From NCBI GenBank assembly GCA_026745465.1, contig JACYXH010000312.1, forward strand, positions 1,419,542 through 1,483,541: 64,000 nt of DNA. Reading direction: 5' to 3'. The stretch is from Lota lota (Eukaryota > Chordata > Actinopteri > Gadiformes > Lotidae). The translations under genes and the position numbers were made by a program. The stretch's first letter is position 1. The number at the start of each line of letters is the position of its first letter. Below are positions 41,901-64,000 of this stretch, in pieces. The notes below the pieces were generated by a model that was given only the letters and a program-made list of their open reading frames with translations, did not search any database and was not told the DNA's origin.

Positions 41901-42333
41901 ATCATACAGATTAAATGATCCTATTGAGTGAATAGGATCACACTACAACATGTGGAGACGTCCAAGGAAAGTGCCCTTGGACATCTCCACATGTTGTAGC
42001 ATTACATTCTGGAATTCATATGATGACATGTTGTGTCAATGATCTATACAGTTGCAATAGCTCATGTAAAAATAGAAAGTAGTTGTTTTATAGACATTAT
42101 CTCTCCCCTGCCACCAAAACACTGAAGCAAAAGCATCCAAATGAAGTACTTTGGTCTCTTAATCTGCTCCCTTTGTGTCTCCCTTTGCAGTTAATACCTC
42201 TGATTAGCAGGTGCTGCTTGAAAGAAGGCTACATGGAAAAAACAGGTCCATTGGTTAGTGGTTCATAAAGCCCTTCCGAAATTGATCAATACAAATATTT
42301 CGTTGAAATAAACTGAAGCCTGATCCCTTCTGC

Positions 42334-42414
<81 letters not shown>

Positions 42415-42546
42415 CCTGTGTACCATTTGGCAGCAGTGGGAGCCATTCAAGAAGAGGTGGTTCACGTTAAGTTTACAAGACAGAAAACTTCTGTACTTAA
42501 AAACTCCAATGGTAACTTGACTAACAAAAAAGTCCCATTTGTATTT

Positions 42547-42590
<44 letters not shown>

Positions 42591-43047
42591 CTACTTGCTG
42601 TGCTTACAAATACAAGTAGACACGTGCACATATTCACTGTGTTCCCCACCAGGATGCCACAGAGCTGGGGTCCATCTTCATCGGGACGGAGAGCCATCGC
42701 TACTCAGTCACTGGGCAGAGCCCGGCGGGGAGGCGCCAAGGCAAGTGGAACTGGGGCATCACCATGACGACCCCTGGGAGGCAGTTCATCTTCATGTGTG
42801 AACAGGAGCAGGACCAGAGAGAGTGGCTAGAAGCCATCCGAGAGGTCATCTCTACACCCATGAGTCTACAGGACTACTACAGTAAGTGCCTCTGCTCTCC
42901 TCGTGGTTCTCGTCATCTTTATAGATACATATACTGTATGAGAGAGAGAGAGAGAGATACAGAGAGGCAGTAATAAATGTGGTCTATTGTTGTCTGTCTG
43001 TTTTTCTTCCTCCAGATGAAGCAAATTGGAGGAGAAGAAGGAAGTGA
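38912..43047 (+). CDS. adap2: ADAP2, ArfGAP with dual PH domains (centaurin alpha-2), 11 coding exons
   Basis: ADAP2 is a GTPase-activating protein for Arf6 that binds phosphoinositides at the plasma membrane. Exons: 38912-38999, 39385-39515, 40121-40212, 40552-40640, 40791-40903, 41009-41155, 41584-41667, 42191-42253, 42434-42511, 42653-42881, 43016-43047. The product is 381 residues, the recalled human length. The ArfGAP zinc finger is intact (CADC, 16 residues, CLNC, then THR with the catalytic arginine; residues about 25-51). PH domain 1 spans about 130-235 (LEVALWKKGKNKKTFLKRTF ... LFVYHESGQ) and PH domain 2 about 252-360 (EGYMEKTGP, PFKKRWFTL, RQFIFMCEQEQDQREWLEAI). ATG 38912 begins MANPERNKK; the ATG at 38905 is out of frame. 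The tail ends in a basic NWRRRRK. Exon 9 has a tandem CAGCAG acceptor. Introns hold TG repeats and a perfect-looking hairpin. Confidence 0.95.
39797..39911. repeat. 38-bp tandem repeat, about 3 copies (adap2 intron 2)
   Basis: Three near-identical copies of a 38-base AT-rich unit containing GGTTATTGGACCAATTACCTC. Each unit holds the near-palindrome ATTGGACCAAT, which contains an inverted pair of CCAAT boxes. Confidence 0.92.
41222..41300 (+). mobile_element. tRNA-derived SINE fragment in adap2 intron 6
   Basis: Reads like a tRNA head: GGTTCAGTTGGTAAAGCATGG (A-box region) followed about 30 bases later by GGGCTTTGATTCC (B-box region). It resembles the Lys-tRNA-type head of SmaI/AVA-class fish SINEs. 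No acceptor stem or anticodon arm, so it is not a tRNA gene. Confidence 0.6.
41943..41999. repeat. near-perfect inverted repeat (hairpin), adap2 intron 7
   Basis: Two 25-base arms, 41943-41967 and 41975-41999, are reverse complements with one mismatch (the base after GGAGA: C in one arm, T in the other as aligned), separated by a 7-base loop AAAGTGC. Pairing stops abruptly outside the arms. Confidence 0.95.
42338..42412 (+). repeat. (TG)n upstream of adap2 exon 9
   Basis: TG array with one GCGC interruption, ending about 20 bases before the exon 9 acceptor at 42433. A second TG array (42549-42588) lies in the following intron. Confidence 0.93.
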
Positions 43048-43609
43048 CACACAGCAGCAGGAAGAGGGACTTGATTGGTTGGTTTACAGTAGATAACGTA
43101 AAGGGCCGGCCCTGGACATAGATTGTATAGGCTGTCACATTGAGTGCCAACCATCCCCTTTAAGGTTTTGTATTGTAGATTATAACAATTACACTCATTT
43201 CAATTTTGATAGACATTAACCGATCACTTGACAAATACTTTACTGATTCACCATTGTGTCACCATTTTTGTGTTGTTCAAAGAGGCATATGGTCGAGTGA
43301 TTCTGAGTTGTAAATCTGTGGGTCCATTATAGCCTGGGTAGCATTTGTGCAACATTCTATTATGTTCGAGTTGTCATCTGTCATTTTGGTTTTGAGCATT
43401 TGTTATTGGCTGTTCACTTGCATGTGTGCTTTTGTGCCTTCTTGCACTTTTACCTAGGCCTATCTGCAAATTGGCTACTTGGTAGGCATCTCAAACCACT
43501 GACGTGTGTTATTGGCAAGGAGGTGCGGGTTGGGTGAGATGGCCTGCGGTAAGCTTAACAGGGGCCCTTAACAGAGGCCCTTAACAGGGGACCGTAGTCC
43601 TGGGGCCCG

Positions 43610-43870
43610 TTACACGTTAAAGGGCCCCTGGGCTGTTGGTTATCAGCTCTGGAGACCTGGGTTCAAGTCCAGCTAGGCTGGTCTTAATGGAAACCTTTCA
43701 TTTGTATGTCATGTAGGAAACGTAACAATGTCATGTGAAATGTAATGTAAATAATAACCTCGGACCAGATCAGGGCTGGCGTCTCAGGGGAGAGAGCTGC
43801 TGGATTCAAGTCCCGCCGAGGGTGGTCTCCATGCAAACCTAATGTAATCCTGTCATTGTGGAAAGCCTAG
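43610..43870 (+). mobile_element. two tandem tRNA-like SINE units
   Basis: Two B-box-like motifs, GGGTTCAAGTCC at about 43662 and GGATTCAAGTCCC at about 43803, are each followed by a similar phrase (TGGTCTTAATGGAAACC; TGGTCTCCATGCAAACC). This suggests a dimeric tRNA-derived SINE or two neighbouring insertions. Just to the left, CCCTTAACAG is repeated three times. Confidence 0.45.
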
Positions 43871-45317
43871 GATGTGTCTATATTTATGAGTAAAACCATT
43901 TGTCCCGTTCAAGGGCGTAACTTTGTGTTGAAAAGTGAAAGAGGAAAGAATAAATGTATATGGTCTTCAACATTTGCGATTTCAGGCAATGTAATGGGGG
44001 GATTGGTATGAGGTCAGAGAAGATAATTACGGCAAGAAACAAATTGTCATGCCCTCGCCGTAGTAGGATTCGTCATCTCATGGATGGGACTGCATCGTTT
44101 TGGGCGATTGGGACAGTTTTAAAAGGCTTTGTGATAGAGAACCCATATGTTAGTGTTTGGTTCTGCAGAGTCATAACTAGTGATATAGTGATTATATGTA
44201 GGTTATGCTGCAGATGCTTTAAGGTGGACAATGATATGAGATAGAAGCAAAACACAATGGCAGAGATAATAAAGTATTTGTAGCTAACATCATAAGGATG
44301 CAAACATCAACATTGTAGTCATTATCACAAAATAAACCCAGAAAGGTTAATACACACCATGTGTAAAGTTGAACACAGTCACCCACACCAACCTAACACT
44401 TAATTTAGACTAGATACCTCTTAATCCACTCTTTACAAACCCTGATTAATCCACCACAGAGTAGAATGGCAGCAAGGATACAGAAAGAGAGTCAGGGATA
44501 CAGCTAAAGGGAGAGAAAAGGGAAAGAACAAAACAGCAGGAAGAAAATGGAATGAGGAAAGGATGAAGGGTGCCGTTGAAGAGCACAGGGAGATAGTGGA
44601 CGCAGGCATCACACCCAAGTTAAGACTCATAGCCCGGGTCTCATACGTGCCATGCTAAATCAATGATCAAATATGCTGTCCCAATCACCCAACCATTACC
44701 ATTTTCTTTTACTGATTTTTGACCAGGTTAAACAAAGGGTATGGTATACATCCTAGGAATATGACTTAACCTTATTTCCTTCTCCTATGGTTAGGTCATC
44801 CTAAGAATCACAGAAATAATGTGTTGCACACATTTTTGGGGTTAATGGCAAGAATGATTACACAAAGCACAAATACAAAACTGGTCCAAATCACCCTTAG
44901 TTACCCATACTAGACCTGTAGGCTGCGTCCCCCGACCCAGACCAAGCCTGTGGGTCATGGCCCGCTAGTGGACCGCAGTCCTGCAGGGGGGCTGCAAAGT
45001 TAGCCAACAACAACAAAAATCAAAGATTTTGTAACAAAATAGCAATAATTATGCCATTTTTCGATAAAATGCATCATTATTAGTTGCTATATACTATATT
45101 AGGTATAGGTCTTAATAGGCTTATTTTGATTATGGTTGGGTTACATGGTATGCTATCGTATTTATGGCGGGCTGCGAGCAGCGAACACTTAAAAAAAAGG
45201 GAAGTGGGCTTCATGTAATAAATGCTGGGAACCCGTGTACTAGACCATCTGTCTCCTACTCTGTCTGGGCATAGCTTACCATTTATGGGATGTAGAACCC
45301 TTTTTGTTGGCAGACTC

Positions 45318-45960
45318 ATCTTGGTTTAGATCTGGATCAAACCTGCAGTATGTGTTGTTCAAAACCTTTTAGTAGGATTGGGATAACTGATCCCAAAAAT
45401 CAGGATTACCCTGATCCTAGCGGAAGGGTGGATTCGAGGAGGCTTTCAGGAACAAAATGTAATAAAACTTGTGTCATGAAATGATAAAACATTTTTTAAT
45501 TGTAGTACATATACATTTATTTATATTTTACACTTTATTTGTAAAATAGTAGCCATCAGGCTACCTATTAAGCCTTTCAATCCAGTAAAGAAAAGCAGTT
45601 AATGGAAGGGGATGTTTGTTTTGTTTTATTGTGCTGGTTTCTTTCTCATCAATTAATAACACTTTTAAAAACTCCATACATGACAACAGGTGCAATAGTC
45701 TCTGTTGTTCTTTACATAGCCAGTAGGCTACATTGTGATAAGTAGGCTAGTCCCAATTAGAGCACTGGTTATCTGGATTTGGTAATCCTGAAAGTATAGT
45801 GTATCTGGATCAAGGTGATCCAATCCAATGTGGCTTTGAAAAACTGGCACAGAAGTTAAATGGATTACCTGATCCTGGATAGCAAAAAATGGGATTTCCA
45901 AATCCAGATCATTCTGATCCAGATTATTATAATAATTTTTTGGACAACTGGGCCCTGGTG
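45318..45960. mobile_element. degraded non-autonomous DNA element (tentative)
   Basis: The interval is rich in GATCC/GGATC motifs arranged in opposite orientation in its left (45330-45430) and right (45760-45930) parts. It begins near TGTTGTTCAAAACC and ends near TTTTTTGGACAACTGGGCCC, which are partly inverse. No protein frame. Ends and family are uncertain. Confidence 0.35.
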
Positions 45961-46685
45961 CTGTGGCACCGAGATAACCACGCCCCACTCATTTGAATAG
46001 AACAGATGGAAATTAGCTGAGAAATAAAGCTGGCATTATGAAATAAAATCCCCCTGAAATAAATAAAAGTGGAATAATGAGATTAAAGTGCCCATAAATA
46101 AATAAAAGCAGTTCTTTTGGAAAACATCCCATTTAAAAAAATTTATTCAACTATATTGACTCATATATTTGTATATATTTATATATTTATTGCCTCATTT
46201 ATTTATTTCCGTATTTATTTCATAGCCCTATTTATTTCATAGCTATATTTATTTAATATTGACTTAAATTGTATTCCATACCACCTAAAGGCAAAGGTTG
46301 GGAACCACTGATGTAGAAAGTGCATGCATGTTCTACTTGATGGAAAGGGCGTGTGGTTGGTAGCGCCACCTGCTGCTGTGACCTGGTAACAACAGTCACG
46401 TTTGCGTGCAGAATCAAAATAGGACCTTAAACACACCAGCTAGCCACTGACTTAACAGTGTGGGTGGTGAGACTGTGGGCCAGCGCACACGTTCTCAAGA
46501 TCGGGGACATCTTTGATAGCTGAGGGTTTTGTAACGTACCATCCTGGTACGGTAAGCCTTTTAGATGCAGCTTCGGAGGAAGATATCGTCGATGCATGGA
46601 TAGCTGGCGGTCCCTTCATCTGCAGCGCAAGCATAGACGAGCATTAGCAGCAGAGTCACACGGTTGAGTGTCAACGTCAGAGAAG

Positions 46686-60858
<14,173 letters not shown>

Positions 60859-61473
60859 CTCCACCACTGTCCAGCGGTGGACTTAAAAAGAGGACAAGAA
60901 TGTATTGCAGAATTTGACTGACTTTCGGCCAAAATCCACAAAATTTTTTTGTTTTAATATAAGCCTGCCCTTATCGCGTGCTCAATTTTCCTGCTTCTTT
61001 GCAGGGGACGATGATTTAAAATTGTTTAATTTTGTATCATGCTGGCTAATTAATGTGGCTTTCTCGGTCTGCAAAGTATTATAATTTTTGCTCACGGTAT
61101 AGATTATCTATATTTCTATGGAAAACGTGAGGATATCTTGTTGAAGCTTTTTGCGCAATTAACAACGTATTTAGTTTGTTTGCCATCTGGCACAAATAAT
61201 GACGGTTTATGTTTTGAAACTGTATGCAGTAGCATTAGCAACTTGAGTAGAATAGTGTTTGCTAGAGAGAGAATATGTAAATGGTGCATATATGATATGA
61301 TATAGAATGTCTGTTATAGAATATGTTCTACGAAACAATCTTAGATGAAAGGGAGAACGGCAGGATGTATGAGACTCAGTCCTAGTGTATATGAAACACA
61401 TCCTGACTGTGAAGCTTGAAGTCCCCTAGGTTACCAAGTCCTAAGGTTATACTGGTCTCTGGACACTGGCTGT

Positions 61474-61574
61474 CCTCGCTAGGTCCTCGCTAGGTCCTCG
61501 CTAGGTCCTCGCTAGGTCCTCGCTAGGTCCTCGCTAGGTCCTCGCTAGGTCCTCGCTAGGTCCTCGCTAGGTCC
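61474..61574. repeat. 11-bp minisatellite, about 9 copies
   Basis: Identical tandem copies of CTCGCTAGGTC. The lack of divergence between copies suggests recent expansion. Confidence 0.95.
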
Positions 61575-62093
61575 TCATTCATCAAACGCTGCACTCAAAT
61601 GTTATGCAACAGCAGAATGTGCGTGTGCTACAACACACATTCAGATTTACAAAGTTCTGATTGAAAATGTTCAGAAGTTCAATTCCATAAGCACACATAA
61701 TGCATTTTCCATGATAAGACCAGCTTTGACTATTCTGTTAGCTTCTGCTGGATGTTGGCACAATGTTAGGAAAAGGTGTGGGGAAGTTGGAGCAGCAGCA
61801 GTATTTGATATAGGCCAATTCATATGGAAAGTTGTAAAGGCATATTTAATAACGGAGCCAATGGTGGTTCCATTACCTAAGGATTTGTAGTTCTCTTTGC
61901 CCATAGAATGGATAATTATTTTGTTAATATATGCATCATGTATAACTGAGCCTCCTGTTTCATACTTCCATTTCCTCTTACTCCCTCCTTGTGAAATTGT
62001 GTTAAGTAAGGAAGATGTCAGTGTGTATATAATATAATGGCATCACCTTAGACAGGCTGCTGCTTCCATCCTTGTCTTCCTGGACACAGGTCA

Positions 62094-62096
<3 letters not shown>

Positions 62097-62132
<36 letters not shown>
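62097..62132. repeat. (TG)n microsatellite
   Basis: TG array with two GC interruptions at its right end. Confidence 0.93.
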
Positions 62133-62138
<6 letters not shown>

Positions 62139-64000
62139 GCGTGTGTGTACTTGAGTGCCTATGGCTGTGCATGATGTGTGATCTATTGTACAGGAATTCA
62201 AGGTATTGTGTTGACAACCTGACTGGCATGCTGTCCTAAACTACTTCCCAGTATTACAACGTCTTTGCTAGTCCTCGGTAGACATGTAAACAATGATCTC
62301 TTAAAAAGACCCAGTCGGCTTCTGTAGAAATATGGCAGTTCTTCAGTGTGGATGTTTTTCATAAAATATTCACAATGCATCCCGGTATTCTACAGTGTTG
62401 TCATTTTAAGGGTCTGTTTGCCTTATTCACCCATTCCTGCTTTGAGATAACTTTATAATAAATACATTTCATCTATTGTACATTTAGTCTAACCCTAACC
62501 CTATATTGATTTAGCCTGGTTATATTTACATATAGACTAAGTAGAATGGTTAATACGTTACATTTACCTTTTTGTATTTTAACTAAAAGTTAAAAGCCAG
62601 GGTTAGCTAAGCCTTTATCAGAGTGGTGTAATAGTAAAGACAAAAACAGCTCATTAAGTTAATTATCTGATATAGGCCTTAAAGGCTTATATCAGTAAAT
62701 ACTGTGCAAGGGTTGAACACGGTTGAACCGTTAAGTAATCCTAATATAGCCACAAGAGGGCGGCACACCCACAATTATGAAAACTTCAGTCATGGCCTCT
62801 TTCTAATGATGAAATTCAGCTTCAATAAGGTGACAGGTGTGTCACATCAACGCTTATTCAGAGGTGACCTTATCATCCAGTAAGAGGTCACGCATGCAAT
62901 AGCATGTGTTGTGTAATGCAAACCAAGGTAGAAATGGTGTTGCGGTTTGTCTATCCTTTTAATCAATTCATTCAACATATAACCAATGAGGGGTGTTGGT
63001 GTGGGTGTGAAAGATCATTTCAGCATACCAGTAATAAACCCTATGAAAAGCAGGGTATTAAAAATGGCGTACTTCTTCGCAATCACGTGTTTCTGAATAT
63101 GTAATGAGTTAACACCTTTTGTCGTGTTTCTCTTTCCATTAATTTCCAAACTTCTCCCACACACATGCTTTACCTTTGAACGTCCTATCCTTTGCTCTTT
63201 CTGTCTCTCACTCATAGTCTAGCACTATAGCATAGTTGTCTTACTACCTGTCTCTGTGCCTACAATCGGTTTCTTTCCCTCGCTCTTCCTTGCTTTTTTC
63301 CCAACCTCCGTCCTCTTTTCCCAACCTCCACGTCACATTCAATAAACACTGGTGGCACCACAAATTGAACAAGTTTAAAGCAAGACCTAAGTATTTTTCT
63401 TATGAAGTCTGTTTAATGTTTACACTGTACTGACACAAGCTTCACACGATACCTTTATTGTATATTTGACCATTGCACCATATACAAAGAACTCTTTTAC
63501 TACTGCTGCAAGCTACAATAGTCTTTCCTAAACAAACATAGTGTTGTTACCGCTTTTCAGTGATGTCTGTTCTATATTGTCTCTCTCTCTCTCTTGCTGT
63601 CTTTACCAACCTCCCAGGGCCCGGGTTACACATCCTATGCAGATTACTTGTGAAAGCAGAGACTTGTGAAAACCTCCTTCTGCTCAATTAACTGCTTTTA
63701 ATGGGACTGCAGCACGCAGGCTGCGATGCATGTTGCTGCTCACACCTTCCACAATGATGTCATCATTCTCCACATTTCACATCAAACATTATTTTTGGTT
63801 TATTTTAATACTTGATTTTATTTTGCTTGTGGCTGAACTGAATAAGAAAATACATAAAAAAAAACAAATGGCATTAGATGACATTAGAAACAATAGAATA
63901 TGTTTAGTCAAGGTAATGTATTGACAGCTGCATTCAAGAACATTTGTGATTCAGCTAAAGACTACACTATGTTCAGATTAACAGTAAAACGTTTTGTAGA

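Larger units (their letters stand above)
43048..46685. other. gap between adap2 and rhot1
   Basis: Left part is probable adap2 3' UTR up to an AATAAA at 43949-43954. It contains repeats at 43560-43870, 44900-45250, 45318-45960 and near 46300 (listed where supported). The last 300 bases are the presumed rhot1 promoter and 5' UTR. No coding exon is recognised. Confidence 0.5.
60859..64000. other. downstream of rhot1, no recognised gene
   Basis: The left part is probable rhot1 3' UTR; a canonical AATAAA is at 62457-62462. It includes an 11-bp minisatellite (61474-61574) and a TG array (62097-62132). From 62500 to the end I see AT-rich sequence with short ORFs only and no exon I can support. Confidence 0.5.

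Noticed and set aside
62488-62504. CTAACCCTAACCCT telomere-like sequence
   Set aside because: Only two units, inside ordinary AT-rich sequence. No interstitial telomere array.

Overview
This is a gene-dense piece of a ray-finned fish (teleost) nuclear genome. The evidence is six recognisable vertebrate genes with many short GT-AG introns, tRNA-derived SINEs with fish-type tails, degraded hAT-like and MITE-like DNA elements, and a very high density of long CA/TG microsatellites. Such microsatellite density has been reported for cod-like fishes, but I cannot name a species.

Layout: (1) 1-3000 has no recognised gene but several simple repeats. (2) A 69-codon open frame for a small membrane protein lies at 3027-3236 (+). 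(3) utp6 (5060-14230, -, 19 coding exons) lies head to head with suz12 (15465-24701, +, 16 coding exons) across a 1.2-kb shared promoter with several CCAAT boxes and an E2F-type site. (4) atad5 (about 27166-34977, +) converges on tefm (35925-38116, -); tefm carries a 21-bp minisatellite just after its stop codon. (5) tefm lies head to head with adap2 (38912-43047, +). (6) rhot1 (Miro1, 46686-60858, +, 19 constitutive coding exons and one conserved 123-nt cassette exon). (7) 60859-64000 is downstream sequence with no recognised gene.

All gene models were built by eye from splice signals, reading phase and recalled family sequences. utp6, suz12, tefm, adap2 and rhot1 close in frame from ATG to stop with lengths near the human proteins (593, 685, 370, 381 and 619 or 660 aa). 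Only the 5' end of atad5 is unresolved. As recalled, the same genes lie in human 17q11.2, but here ATAD5-TEFM-ADAP2 sits between SUZ12 and RHOT1 and NF1 and RNF135 are absent, so the block is rearranged. The genes serve different processes (ribosome biogenesis, Polycomb silencing, PCNA unloading, mitochondrial transcription, Arf/phosphoinositide signalling, mitochondrial movement) and are linked by position, not by pathway.

The most notable observations are a natural Glu-to-Gln change at position 208 of Miro1, the last Ca2+-ligand position of EF-hand 1; a tandem amplification of the exon 11 splice donor of rhot1; two GC-AG introns in neighbouring genes (atad5, tefm); TG repeats placed against splice acceptors in several genes; a near-perfect 25-bp hairpin in an adap2 intron; and two well-delimited non-autonomous DNA elements (34401-34828 and 55883-57069).
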